Positions 44,819 to 53,998 of a stretch of DNA of 64,000 nucleotides are shown piece after piece. The stretch covers positions 1-64,000 of the forward strand of contig CALMZX010000077.1 of NCBI GenBank assembly GCA_937870685.1, given 5' to 3'. The translations under genes were made by a program, and so were the position numbers. Origin of the DNA: an uncultured Alphaproteobacteria bacterium (GTDB taxonomy: Bacteria > Pseudomonadota > Alphaproteobacteria > Rhizobiales > Aestuariivirgaceae). Each line of letters starts with the position of its first letter. Position 1 is the stretch's first letter. The notes below the pieces were generated by a model. It worked only from the letters and a program-made list of their open reading frames with translations, made no database searches and had not been told where the DNA came from.

Positions 44819-45832
44819 TCAGATCTTCGGGCGCACGTCCTTGGTCATGTCCAGTATCTTCGTGGTGTAGACGTCCTCCAGCTTCGGGCGGCCTGACTCA
44901 TATTGCTTGAGGGCATCAAACATGGCGATCTGCTCCTCGATTTTTGCCGGATCGAAATGGCCCCAGCCATTGGCCACCGTATCCGGATCGAAGCTGAGCT
45001 TCATCACGAGGTCGATGGTCTTGAGTTCCCATTCGAGGCTCATGTCCGGATAGGCCTCCACCGTCTTCTTCACGGCGTCCTGCGGATTGTTCTTCGTCCA
45101 CTCCCAGCCCTTCGCGACAGCGCCAATGTACTTGGCCAGAACATCGGCATTCTTTTCCACGGCGTCGTCGGTGGCAAAATAGACGTTGGCGTACGAAGGA
45201 AGGCCCATGTCGCTGATCAACAGGTCAATGCGGTCCGGCCCGAGGACGGACAGTGACTGGGTGTTCGTAATCCAGCCACCAATGGCGTCCACTTCGCCAC
45301 GCTCCAGCGGCGCCTTGTCGAAACCGACATTGACCACGGTGATCTTGGAGGCATCGAGATTGTTCTTGGCAATCACGGCATCGATCACAACACGCGCCGT
45401 CGGCTGGATACCGATGCGCTTGCCGATCATGTCGGCAGCACTTCTCACCGGCGCCTTCGGCAGCGAGGCCAGGGCATAGGGGCCTGTGCGGAAGCCACAG
45501 GCAATGATCTTCACCGGCACACCGGACGCACGGGCGGCGACAAGCTGGGTTGATTCCGAGAACTGACCGAGCGCCGCCTCACCCGACACCACCGGCGGCA
45601 CGGTCGCCGAGTTGGGACCACCGGGATTGAATTCCACGTCAAGTCCGGCATCCTTGAAGAAACCCTGCTGCAAGGCCATCACTTCACCGATCTGGCCGTT
45701 GGACATCAGCCAGTCGAGCTTGACCACGACCTTGGCGTTCTCGGCGCGTGCGTGCTGCGGCAGCATGAGCGCAATGCCGCCGCCTGCCGCACCTGCGAGA
45801 AAGCCACGGCGGTTGATGGAATTGTAGGTCAT
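44819..45832 (-). CDS. ABC transporter substrate-binding protein (NMT1/SsuA-like)
   Basis: A 337-residue periplasmic protein. A twin-arginine-type signal (INRRGFLAGAAGGGIALML) is followed by the NMT1/ThiY-like core: VVKLDWLMSNGQIGEVMALQQGFFKDAGLDVEF, AALGQFSESTQLVAARASGVPVKIIACGF. The ligand could be a sulfonate, pyrimidine or small aromatic, and sequence alone does not say. The start at 45832 has AGGAGG upstream. It is first of the three importer genes. Confidence 0.87.
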   Translation of the reverse strand: MTYNSINRRGFLAGAAGGGIALMLPQHARAENAKVVVKLDWLMSNGQIGEVMALQQGFFKDAGLDVEFNPGGPNSATVPPVVSGEAALGQFSESTQLVAARASGVPVKIIACGFRTGPYALASLPKAPVRSAADMIGKRIGIQPTARVVIDAVIAKNNLDASKITVVNVGFDKAPLERGEVDAIGGWITNTQSLSVLGPDRIDLLISDMGLPSYANVYFATDDAVEKNADVLAKYIGAVAKGWEWTKNNPQDAVKKTVEAYPDMSLEWELKTIDLVMKLSFDPDTVANGWGHFDPAKIEEQIAMFDALKQYESGRPKLEDVYTTKILDMTKDVRPKI

Positions 45833-45858
45833 TTCTTCCTCCTTGTTGTGTTGGATGT

Positions 45859-46314
45859 TCAATTGGACACGGCGGCTGGTTCTGCCATGTCAAAATCATG
45901 TTTCGGACCTTCGGCGTGCCAGGCGTACAATTCCCAGAGATTGTCATCGGGGTCGGTGAAGTAGATGCAGCGGGCATTCCACGGATGGTCCTCCGGTGGG
46001 CGCAGCACATTCACACCCTTGGCCACGAGTTCCGCATATGCCGCGTCGATTTCTCCGGGGGCGTCCAGTCGCACGGCGACGCAGGCCTTGCTGGCACCCC
46101 TCGGAGACCTCATGTTTGAGACGCCACAATGGCGGTTGATATGGTCAAGCTCCCAGCACGCCAGCGTGACGCCCTGCGAGACAAAATCCGCAAAACCTTC
46201 GGCCCGGCGCCGCAACGTGAAGCCCAGCTTCTGCGTGTAGAATTGCACCGTGCGCTCGGCATCTTCAACAAGGAGACAGATGTCCGTGATTGCCACCCGC
46301 TTGCCGAAATCCAT
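45859..46314 (-). CDS. VOC-family dioxygenase/lyase-like protein
   Basis: A 151-residue two-module VOC protein: AITDICLLVEDAERTVQFYTQKLGFTLRRR and the second half YAELVAKGVNVLRPPEDHPWNARCIYFTDPDDNLWELYAW, with a metal-ligand Glu. It lies between the importer and the GntR regulator, so it may act on the imported compound. Confidence 0.8.
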   Translation of the reverse strand: MDFGKRVAITDICLLVEDAERTVQFYTQKLGFTLRRRAEGFADFVSQGVTLACWELDHINRHCGVSNMRSPRGASKACVAVRLDAPGEIDAAYAELVAKGVNVLRPPEDHPWNARCIYFTDPDDNLWELYAWHAEGPKHDFDMAEPAAVSN

Positions 46315-46315
46315 T

Positions 46316-47065
46316 TCAGCCTCCGCTTTCCTGTTTGACGAGTTTTACGCCCACGCGTGCGGCGGCTCCGGCGATGTGGTCACTCATCGCCTGGGCGGCG
46401 GCTTCGGCGTCACCTGCTTCGATCGCGGCATGGATCCGCACATGTTCCGCCACGTTCACGGTCACGAGATCATGCAGCGGGTTTGTGAGCCTTGCGTAAT
46501 GGATCGAATGGCGGATGCGATTGCAGATGAAGGAGACGAACGTGTGGATGTAGGTGTTGCCCGTGGCCCGTGCGATCTCGCGGTGGAAGGCAAGATCGGC
46601 ATCAATTGAGCCGTCTTGCCATCGCTCCTCGCCCATCATGCGGCGGAGGTGCTGACCAATGAGGTGAAGGTCATGGGCCGTGCGGCGCACTGCCGCCAAC
46701 CGCGCTGCCTCGGTCTCCAGAATCCGCCGCAGTTCAAAGAGCCGTTCCATGTTGGAGAGGTCATTGAGATCTTCCCGGTCAATGCGGATCGCTGCGCGCT
46801 GTTCCTTGCCGCGCACGAAGGCCCCGACCCCCTGGCGCGCATCGATCAGTCCGTCGGCACGCAACTGCGCGATGGCTTCGCGTATCACGTTTCGGCTGAC
46901 ACCAAACTGGTCGGCAAGCTGCTGTTCGGTGGGCAGGCGCGAACCCGGCAGCAAGGTGCCCGAGTCGATATCGCGATAGAGCAGGGCAACGACCTTGCTC
47001 GGCAGCTTCTCGCTGGATCCCAGTTCGGTGGCGCGGTTCCTGAGCAAGGCAGTCCCCTTCCTCAC
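46316..47065 (-). CDS. FadR-subfamily GntR transcriptional regulator
   Basis: A 249-residue regulator. The N-terminal wHTH is SKVVALLYRDIDSGTLLPGSRLPTEQQLADQFGVSRNVIREAIAQLRADGLI. The C-terminal FCD domain has the metal-binding pattern DADLAFHREIARATGN and later histidines. The start is GTG at 47065. It is upstream of and co-directional with the VOC and importer genes and probably controls them. Confidence 0.88.
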   Translation of the reverse strand: MRKGTALLRNRATELGSSEKLPSKVVALLYRDIDSGTLLPGSRLPTEQQLADQFGVSRNVIREAIAQLRADGLIDARQGVGAFVRGKEQRAAIRIDREDLNDLSNMERLFELRRILETEAARLAAVRRTAHDLHLIGQHLRRMMGEERWQDGSIDADLAFHREIARATGNTYIHTFVSFICNRIRHSIHYARLTNPLHDLVTVNVAEHVRIHAAIEAGDAEAAAQAMSDHIAGAAARVGVKLVKQESGG

Positions 47066-47215
47066 TCCTCATATCATCCTACAACCCATCAGGCAATCGC
47101 GTCGTGAGGGGTGGGGTGCTGAAGGCCGGTGACAGCTGGCGGCAGAAAAGGAAGAGCGGGATAACGTGATTTCCCTCCGCCTTGTAGCGAGGGCGATCGG
47201 GGTCCGATGCGCCCC

Positions 47216-48016
47216 CTACAACCGCGCCGCCTCGGCCAGGGCCTTTTTCATTTCCGGCAGCAGGTCGCCGTTGGCGGCGATGTAGCCGTGGCTGTGGAGG
47301 GGGTCGCCGTCGCTCTTGAGCGCTGAGACGAAGCCGCCGCTTTCGCGGATGAACAGGAGGCCTGCTGCCATGTCCCAGGCGTTGAGGCCGTCGCACCAGG
47401 CGGCGTCAAGGCGGCCGCAGGCCACCCAGGCCAGTTCAATCGCCGTCGAACCCAGCACGCGCAGCCCCATGGTGCGGGCCTGCAGCACGGCCATCTGGTT
47501 GCGGTGCTCCACATGCATCTTGGGCTGGCCCATGTGCGGGATGTTGGTGGAGACCAGCGCCTCGTGCAGGTGCTTGCGCGCCGACACGCGCATGCGCTTG
47601 TTGTTGATGAAAGCGCCCTGGCCCTTTTCGCTGTGGAACAGTTCATCCGTGACCGGATTGTAGGTGACGCCCGCCACGATCTCGCCCTTGCGTTCCAGCG
47701 CCACCGTCAGCGCGAAGTACGGCAGCGCGTGCATGAAGTTCGCCGTGCCGTCGATGGGATCGATGATGAAGCGGTGGTCAGGGTCCTGGCCCTTGGTGCC
47801 GCCCTCCTCCTCGCCGAGGAAACCATAGGTGGGCCGCGCCTTGGCCAGTTCCTCGCGCAGCAGCTTTTCCGCCTTCTTGTCCGACGCCGTGACGAAATCC
47901 CCCGGCCCCTTCTGCGACACCTGCAGGCTCGCCACCTCGCCATAGTCCCGCTGCACGCCGCGGGCAGCCTTGCGCACGGCGTTGATCATGACGGTGAGGA
48001 CGGGTGAATGGGACAC
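47216..48016 (-). CDS. Inositol monophosphatase family protein
   Basis: A 266-residue Mg-dependent phosphatase. Metal-binding motifs are FLGEEEGG, IIDPIDGTANFMHALPYFAL and the C-terminal LNAWDMAAGLLFIRESGG, with VLGSTAIELAWVACGRLDAAW between. It resembles the SuhB/IMPase group, whose members dephosphorylate inositol phosphate or assist ribosome biogenesis. It is monocistronic. Confidence 0.92.
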   Translation of the reverse strand: MSHSPVLTVMINAVRKAARGVQRDYGEVASLQVSQKGPGDFVTASDKKAEKLLREELAKARPTYGFLGEEEGGTKGQDPDHRFIIDPIDGTANFMHALPYFALTVALERKGEIVAGVTYNPVTDELFHSEKGQGAFINNKRMRVSARKHLHEALVSTNIPHMGQPKMHVEHRNQMAVLQARTMGLRVLGSTAIELAWVACGRLDAAWCDGLNAWDMAAGLLFIRESGGFVSALKSDGDPLHSHGYIAANGDLLPEMKKALAEAARL

Positions 48017-48119
48017 GGGGATTTTCCTTGTTGGCAGGGGCCGCCGATAGCAAGATGGCGGCGTGATGGCTAGTGCCTGTCTCCTGCCTGCACAGCAGGG
48101 CTGGCGAAGGGAGGATGCA

Positions 48120-48668
48120 ATGCGGAAATTCCTGATGGGGCTGTTTTACACCCTGCTCGGCCTGTTCCTGGTGTTTGTGGCGGGCGGCTATGCCCTGCCG
48201 GGCGCGGCTCATGTGGAACGCAGCACGCTGGTCAATGCCCCGCCGGAGAAGGTCTTCGCCATCGTCTCGGACCTGCAGCGGGCCAGGGAATGGTCGCCGT
48301 GGATTGCGCTTGATCCCGCCATGACCATGACCTTCGATGGACCGGGCGGCAACACCGCTGCTGGCGTCGGCCAGAAGATGTCCTGGATCTCCACCAATCC
48401 CAATGTCGGCACCGGTTCGCAGGAAACAATGGAACTGGTGGCAAACAGCAAAGTGGTCACGGTGCTCGACTTCGGCGACATGGGCAAGGCCACTGCCACC
48501 ATCACACTGGCGACGGAAGGCAACGGAACGAAAGTCACCTGGGGCTTCGACACCCCCCTCAACAGCACCGTGGAACGCTGGTTCGGACTGATGTTCGATC
48601 GCTTCATCGGCCCCGACTACGAGAAGGGTCTCGCCAACCTGAAGGCATTGGCGGAAAAGCAGGGCTGA
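48120..48668 (+). CDS. SRPBCC-family protein with N-terminal membrane anchor
   Basis: A 182-residue protein: one N-terminal helix (FLMGLFYTLLGLFLVFVAGGYAL), then a polyketide_cyc/START-like domain (VERSTLVNAPPEKVFAIVSDLQRAREWSPW). Such domains bind hydrophobic ligands. I use ATG 48120 (GAGG upstream) rather than 48063. It is divergent from the phosphatase. The ligand is unknown. Confidence 0.8.
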   Translation: MRKFLMGLFYTLLGLFLVFVAGGYALPGAAHVERSTLVNAPPEKVFAIVSDLQRAREWSPWIALDPAMTMTFDGPGGNTAAGVGQKMSWISTNPNVGTGSQETMELVANSKVVTVLDFGDMGKATATITLATEGNGTKVTWGFDTPLNSTVERWFGLMFDRFIGPDYEKGLANLKALAEKQG

Positions 48669-48744
48669 ACAGCGGGACTGATCCGTCATCCAACCGTCAC
48701 CGGGTGTTGACACAAGGCGCATCAAGACTTGGAGCGCCTGATAC

Positions 48745-49659
48745 ATGACACTGGAAGCCGCAGCAGAACTGCCCTTCATCGACCTCGATTTCAGCCTGCG
48801 CGAAAAGGTGCGGTTCAGCTATTCGCGCCCAGATGATCCACTGCTGAAAAAGGCCGTGGTCTGCGGCATTGAGAGACTGTCCGGACAGGGTTTCTTCAAA
48901 AGGAGCTATCTCGATTGGGCGGGCCGCGGCCCGGCGCGCGAAAACATCTTTGCTGCGGGCATCCGCCTGCTCGGCATCACGCTGGACTTTGATGCAACGG
49001 CGCTGGCGGCGATCCCGGCGAAGGGCCCTCTGCTGGTGGTGGCCAACCATCCCTTTGGCGTCGCCGACGGCCTGGCTCTGGGTGATCTCATCACCCGGGT
49101 GCGACCCGATGCCAGGATCATGACCCACAGCCTGCTTTGCCAGCCACCGGAAGCCGCGCGTTTCCTGCTGCCGGTGGATTTCGGCGGCACGCCGCAGGCC
49201 CGCCAGCGCTCTGCCCGCACCCGCATGGACGCGGTGCAGTGGTTGAAGGATGGACACTGCGTAGCGCTGTTCCCGGCGGGTGGCGTGGCGACGCGCCAAA
49301 AGCCGACGACAGGTCCGGCGCTGGACCTGCCCTGGCATCCCTTCGTGAGCAAACTCGCCGGGGTCTCAGGCGTGAAGGTGCAGCCGCTGTTTTTCCATGG
49401 GCAGAATTCCACCCTGTTCCACCTCGCCAGCCACACGCACTACCTGCTGCGCGTCGCCCTGCTCTTCCGCGAGACCTTGCGGCAGCTGGGTGCATCAATG
49501 CCCGTGAGAATCGGCCAGGCCATGCCAGGCGAGAACCTTCCCCATGCCAAGGGAAAGCAGGCCGTGGCGGATGCCCTGCGCTTCCTCACCTATGCATTGG
49601 ACAGCAGCGGCCAGTCTTCCGCCACGCCTTACGTGTGGCCGAAGCATGTGAGCTTCTGA
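48745..49659 (+). CDS. Lysophospholipid acyltransferase family protein
   Basis: A 304-residue PlsC-superfamily enzyme. The catalytic motif is LLVVANHPFGVADGLALGD (NHPxGxxDG), with a later FPAGGVATRQK substrate-binding motif. This pattern matches the OlsA/hemolysin-type acyltransferases rather than canonical PlsC. It probably acylates a lyso-lipid at the inner membrane. Confidence 0.82.
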   Translation: MTLEAAAELPFIDLDFSLREKVRFSYSRPDDPLLKKAVVCGIERLSGQGFFKRSYLDWAGRGPARENIFAAGIRLLGITLDFDATALAAIPAKGPLLVVANHPFGVADGLALGDLITRVRPDARIMTHSLLCQPPEAARFLLPVDFGGTPQARQRSARTRMDAVQWLKDGHCVALFPAGGVATRQKPTTGPALDLPWHPFVSKLAGVSGVKVQPLFFHGQNSTLFHLASHTHYLLRVALLFRETLRQLGASMPVRIGQAMPGENLPHAKGKQAVADALRFLTYALDSSGQSSATPYVWPKHVSF

Positions 49660-49668
49660 AAGCTGCCG

Positions 49669-50115
49669 TTACTTCGCCCGCGCCTTGTCGGTCCTGGCGC
49701 GCGGTGCCTTGCCGGCGACAAGTTCCTTCGCCTGGGCAATCCATTCCTCGCGGGCGCTGCGGCCCTTGAGGTTGAGCTTGGCATCCAGCTTTGCCAGCGC
49801 TGCGGGTGCCAATGCCGCGACATGGGCCAGCGTGCTGATCCCTTCCTTGGCGAGCTGTGTCTTGATCTTGGGGCCGATGCCGCCAATCAGCGACACATCG
49901 GAAGGTGCTTCAGCGGCATCCACAGGAGCGGCTGCCAAACTGACGGGCACCACGTCCGGGATGGTGGTTTCGGCCTGCACGCTTGCAAGAGCCCGCTGCC
50001 AGTGGATTTCATGACGGCCATTGGGGCGGCCTTCCTCCAGCCAGAACTGGTAGGCGCGGGCGCGGATGATGTCGTCGTGTTCGGGAAGGATGTGCGGCAT
50101 GGGGCTCTCCATCAT
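49669..50115 (-). CDS. DUF2934 + helix-hairpin-helix protein
   Basis: A 148-residue protein with two recognisable parts. The N-terminal part is a DUF2934 segment (HDDIIRARAYQFWLEEGRPNGRHEIHWQRA). The C-terminal part is a helix-hairpin-helix/DUF4332-like domain (SLIGGIGPKIKTQLAKEGISTLAHVAAL). A basic tail follows. HhH domains often bind DNA or protein, and the role here is unknown. Confidence 0.65.
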   Translation of the reverse strand: MMESPMPHILPEHDDIIRARAYQFWLEEGRPNGRHEIHWQRALASVQAETTIPDVVPVSLAAAPVDAAEAPSDVSLIGGIGPKIKTQLAKEGISTLAHVAALAPAALAKLDAKLNLKGRSAREEWIAQAKELVAGKAPRARTDKARAK

Positions 50116-50165
50116 GCGAAAGGGGCGGTTTGAACCGCCCCTAACACAAAACCGTCAACCCAATC

Positions 50166-50196
50166 CATGTTTTTGTTGCGCCGCAACAAAAACATG
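50166..50196. repeat. 31-nt near-perfect palindrome
   Basis: CATGTTTTTGTTGCG, one central C, then CGCAACAAAAACATG: arms of 15 bases are exactly complementary. It lies between two minus-strand genes (stop at 50217, start at 50115). There is no T-tract after the stem on either strand, so it is more likely an operator or repeat than a terminator. Confidence 0.6.
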
Positions 50197-50216
50197 TGTG
50201 CATGCTACAGCCCTTT

Positions 50217-51119
50217 TCAGGCCGCCTTGCGCTGTTCCAGAACCTGCGACACGGTCGGCACCCGGGCGAGTACATCCAGCGCGTCGGCGCGCACATGCTT
50301 CTTGCGCATGTGCTCTTCCACAACCGCCTTGCTGACCTTGCCCTGGTCCAGACACTCCTTGAGCAGCGAGAAGAAGAAGGCTTCCTGGCGCGGATCCGGA
50401 TGTTTCTTGTACTTCAGCGGCAGCTGGATGCCGTTGGTGCCCAGCAGCTTGTCCACGAAGGGAATCTTGATCCGGTTCTGGAAGTCGATGGGCAGCCCCG
50501 TCTTCCACGGCTGGGTGCGGCGCTTGGTGTTGTGGATGAGCTTGGTGTCGGCTTCCAGGCGGTCGAAATCGTTCCAGTAGGATTCGAGATAGCCAACCGT
50601 GCCCTTGGGCTCCGCATTGAGCGTGCTCAGGTCTTCATAGTCCAGCTTGCCCGCGAACATGTCGGCGAAGAGCTTGCTCACCTTCCAGTGCTTGAGCTTG
50701 GCGCAGTCAAGCAGCATGACGCTTGAGGCCACATAGTCGGCGCGGCCATTGTGGCCGGGGCGCGGCTTGGCCATCACCGCATAACCCTTCATGTCGCGCT
50801 CGAAGAGTTCGTTGACGTCACCCACCGCGAACACATCCGGATCAACCACTACGGCGCGGCCTTCGTAGTTCATCAGTTCCGGCGGCATGAAACGCGTCGG
50901 AGTGAAGGATTGCAGGTCACTGTTCTTCCAGACGCGCCAGGTGCCCGCGCGCAGGAACTTCTTGCCCTCGTAGTCATCGAAGAACTTGAAATCCTCGCGG
51001 CGGATGATCTTCACGTCGAAGGCATCCGGGTTCTTGGAATTGCGCTTGAAGGAGTGCTCGGAAACGATGGCACCCACCATCTGCTTCTCGTTGGTATGGA
51101 TGAAAACCGTGTTTTTCAT
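50217..51119 (-). CDS. GT8-like glycosyltransferase family protein
   Basis: A 300-residue protein. The N-terminal VFIHTNEKQMVGAIVSEHSFKRNS, MNYEGRAVVVDPDVFAVGDVNELF and YVASSVMLLDCAKLKHW follow the GT8/glycogenin pattern. In that pattern a DxD (here DPD) binds metal and the 'asSvMLL' region shapes the donor site. Donor and acceptor are unknown. It is divergent from the MBOAT gene, so it may belong functionally to the glycan locus downstream. Confidence 0.55.
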   Translation of the reverse strand: MKNTVFIHTNEKQMVGAIVSEHSFKRNSKNPDAFDVKIIRREDFKFFDDYEGKKFLRAGTWRVWKNSDLQSFTPTRFMPPELMNYEGRAVVVDPDVFAVGDVNELFERDMKGYAVMAKPRPGHNGRADYVASSVMLLDCAKLKHWKVSKLFADMFAGKLDYEDLSTLNAEPKGTVGYLESYWNDFDRLEADTKLIHNTKRRTQPWKTGLPIDFQNRIKIPFVDKLLGTNGIQLPLKYKKHPDPRQEAFFFSLLKECLDQGKVSKAVVEEHMRKKHVRADALDVLARVPTVSQVLEQRKAA

Positions 51120-51320
51120 GGGAAACGTCCTTTGCGGACGTCAACTATAGGCCGAATCCGCTGCACCGCAACACGCCGCCGGACCCATGCGCAACCATGC
51201 CGCGGACGCCAGAACATAACGGCAACCTTGTAAGCGGCCCATATTTCCTCTAACTCGGGGCTGTCGGCATCCAGAAGGTGCACTTTTCCTTCGTCCGGCA
51301 ATTCCTGTGCCCGCCCCAAC

Positions 51321-52778
51321 ATGCTGTTCAATTCCGTCGCATACATATTCGCCTTTCTGCCCGTCACAGCCTGCATCTTCTGGCTGTTGATGTGGCTTGG
51401 ACACAAGCAGATGGCGTTGTCGGCGTTGAGCCTCGCCTCGCTGTTCTTTTACGGCTGGTGGAACCCTGTCTATGTGCCGCTGCTCCTGGCGCTGGTGCTG
51501 GCCAATTACGCCATTGGCTATTATCTCGCCACACAGCGGCACTGGCGCAAGTCCGTTCTCACCGCAGGACTCATCCTCAACCTCTCGGTTCTCGGCTACT
51601 TCAAATATGCGGCCTTCCTCGCCGCCAATGCCAACAGCCTGCTTGGCACCAGCATCGAGACCGGCACGATCCTCCTGCCTTTGGCGATTTCCTTCTTCAC
51701 CTTCCAGAAGATCGCCTTTCTGTGCGACGCCTATGCCGGCAAGGTGAATGACCTCGGTTTCCTGCGCTTCGGACTGTTCGTCTCGTTCTTTCCGCAACTG
51801 ATCGCGGGCCCCATCGTCCACCACCGCGAGATCATGCCCCAGTTTGCCAGGCTGGAGATGAAACACCTGAGCTGGGGCACGCTTGCCACGGGCATGAGCC
51901 TGTTTTCCGTTGGCCTGTTCAAGAAGGTGGTGATCGCCGACGGCCTCTCGCAATTTGTCGGGCCGGTGTTCACTGCGGCATCCGAAGGTGCCAGCCTCAA
52001 CACCGGAGATTCCTGGCTGGGCATGCTGGCCTACACCTTCCAGCTCTACTTTGACTTCTCGGGATATTCCGACATGGCACTCGGAAGCGCCCTGCTCTTC
52101 GGCATCCACCTGCCGGTGAACTTCTACTCACCATACAAGGCCACCAGCATCATCGATTTCTGGCGGCGCTGGCACATCACGCTGTCCAGTTTCCTGCGCG
52201 ACTATCTCTACATTCCCTTGGGCGGAAACCGCCACGGACCGTTGCGCCGCTACTTCAACCTGTTCATCACCATGCTGCTGGGCGGACTGTGGCACGGCGC
52301 GGGTTGGACCTTCGTGGCCTGGGGTGCGCTTCATGGGTTTTATCTCATCATCAATCACCTGTTCCGCACAGTGGCGGGTGAGAGCCGCAGCCGGCTGGCT
52401 GGCCTCGCGGGCTTCCTTCTCACATTCCTGGCGGTGGCCATTGCCTGGGTCTTCTTCCGCGCCCCGACCTTCCCGGCCGCTCTGGCCGTGCTGCAAGGAC
52501 TTGCCGGTTCCATTGACGCGCCTCAGTTCCTTCCCGCCTCGGTCACAGGCACGGTGCTGATGATCAGCTCACAGCCCGAAGAAGCTGCCGCCGCCATGCT
52601 GGCCATTGCCGCGGCGATGGCCTTCCTTCTGCCCAACGCGGCCCAGTATTTCCTGACGCCGGACCGCCGCCTCGCTTTTGCGCCCAACCTTTTCAACTTC
52701 CTGCTGGTTGCGGCCTGCTGGATATGCGTCATCATCAGCCTGGGGGGACCAAGTGAGTTTCTCTATTTCCAGTTCTGA
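51321..52778 (+). CDS. MBOAT-family O-acyltransferase (AlgI/DltB-like)
   Basis: A 485-residue polytopic membrane protein. MBOAT signatures are LSVLGYFKYAAF, FPQLIAGPIVHHREIMPQF, YTFQLYFDFSGYSDMALGSALLFGI, FWRRWHITLSSFLRDYLYIPLGGNR and LGGLWHGAGWTFVAWGALHG, the last with the catalytic histidine. It moves acyl groups from a cytoplasmic donor to the periplasmic face in characterised relatives. The SGNH-like gene overlaps its end by 26 bases, the usual two-component arrangement. Confidence 0.92.
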   Translation: MLFNSVAYIFAFLPVTACIFWLLMWLGHKQMALSALSLASLFFYGWWNPVYVPLLLALVLANYAIGYYLATQRHWRKSVLTAGLILNLSVLGYFKYAAFLAANANSLLGTSIETGTILLPLAISFFTFQKIAFLCDAYAGKVNDLGFLRFGLFVSFFPQLIAGPIVHHREIMPQFARLEMKHLSWGTLATGMSLFSVGLFKKVVIADGLSQFVGPVFTAASEGASLNTGDSWLGMLAYTFQLYFDFSGYSDMALGSALLFGIHLPVNFYSPYKATSIIDFWRRWHITLSSFLRDYLYIPLGGNRHGPLRRYFNLFITMLLGGLWHGAGWTFVAWGALHGFYLIINHLFRTVAGESRSRLAGLAGFLLTFLAVAIAWVFFRAPTFPAALAVLQGLAGSIDAPQFLPASVTGTVLMISSQPEEAAAAMLAIAAAMAFLLPNAAQYFLTPDRRLAFAPNLFNFLLVAACWICVIISLGGPSEFLYFQF

Positions 52779-53925
52779 CCCCCGGCGTTTCGTCATCGCC
52801 GTCCTCGTGTTCCTGGCATTGCTCTTCGGGCTGACGGTGTTGGCCCGCCAGGTGCTTGTGGCGACCGGAGACTTCCTGCCTGAGGAAGATATTGTCCGCA
52901 TGCAACAGTCCGCAGGGCGGCCCTGCATCTTCTCGGAATATGGAAAACAGAACGAAGGCTTCTACAAGTTTGAAATCTACAAGACCGTCAAACCTGATAT
53001 CGCCGTTCTCGGCTCCAGCCGGGTGCTGGAACTGACCCAGCGGCAGTTCTCGCGGCCCTTCGTCAACCTCGGCCGCGTGATGACCGACATCAAGCGCGGC
53101 GAGTCGGCGGTGACAGAACTCCTCGCCATCCATAAACCGAAGTTTCTTCTGGTGGGCCTCGACCAGTACTGGTTCAATCCCAACTGGGATGAGGCAGGCG
53201 TCGACAAGGTGAAGCGCGTCCGCTCCGACCCCAATGACCCGCGTGCCATCCTGCGCCTGGTGAGTCTGGTCTGGCGGGAAGGGTTGTGGGCTGAAGCATG
53301 GCAGGCCCTGACGCAGGGCCCCGAATGCCATCTCGGCATTTCCGCGAAGCGTTTTCTTTCAGGCTATGCGGCCGATGGTTACCGCTACTACGGTGACCTG
53401 CTCACGGCCAGTGAACCCCACGAAGACCAGAACTTCCGCATGACGCTGGGCCGCATTGCCAACGGCAACCGCCGCTTCGAAAAGGCGTCCACTGTGTCAT
53501 CCAGCCAGTTTCAACACCTGCTGGACTTGCACCGAAAGTTGGACGCGGACGGCGTGCCCCATGTCTTCTTCTTTCCGCCCTTTGCCCCCACCGTCACCGC
53601 CGCAATGGAGAAAGATGGCGGATATGGCTACATTGCCGACCTGGAACGTACCATCAGGGAGTCCGGCCTGCCCTACGTGGCGACCACCGATCCGCTGCTG
53701 CATGACTGTGATTTCATCGACGGCTTTCATACCGGTGACGCGGCCTCGGTCCGCCAGATCAGGGCCCTAGCAAAACAGGACGCACGCCTCGTGCCCTTTC
53801 TCAACATGCCGGAAGTGGAGCGGCTCTCGGCACCGGGTTCCAGCCCCATGAACTATCTCACGGAGGATCTTGGCTTGCCCCCGAAAGACTATCTGGACCT
53901 GGGGTGCGCGTGGGCACGACAGTGA
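52753..53925 (+). CDS. SGNH-like acyltransferase partner of the MBOAT protein
   Basis: A 390-residue protein with one N-terminal membrane helix (RRFVIAVLVFLALLFGLTVLA) and a periplasmic SGNH-type domain. Block I is AVLGSSRVLELTQ, VFFFPPFAPTV lies in the middle, and the C-terminal block V is CDFIDGFHTGDA with Asp-x-x-His. The start is GTG 52753 with GGGGGGA upstream, inside the end of the MBOAT gene. By analogy with AlgJ/AlgX, PatB or DltD it probably completes acyl transfer to a surface glycan. Confidence 0.75.
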   Translation: MSFSISSSDPRRFVIAVLVFLALLFGLTVLARQVLVATGDFLPEEDIVRMQQSAGRPCIFSEYGKQNEGFYKFEIYKTVKPDIAVLGSSRVLELTQRQFSRPFVNLGRVMTDIKRGESAVTELLAIHKPKFLLVGLDQYWFNPNWDEAGVDKVKRVRSDPNDPRAILRLVSLVWREGLWAEAWQALTQGPECHLGISAKRFLSGYAADGYRYYGDLLTASEPHEDQNFRMTLGRIANGNRRFEKASTVSSSQFQHLLDLHRKLDADGVPHVFFFPPFAPTVTAAMEKDGGYGYIADLERTIRESGLPYVATTDPLLHDCDFIDGFHTGDAASVRQIRALAKQDARLVPFLNMPEVERLSAPGSSPMNYLTEDLGLPPKDYLDLGCAWARQ

Positions 53926-53998
53926 TCATGGACGGGTTGCGCCTTGGCCGGCTTCAACGTAATGACGGTTTTCATTTTTTGATCTTGAGGATTTCGAC

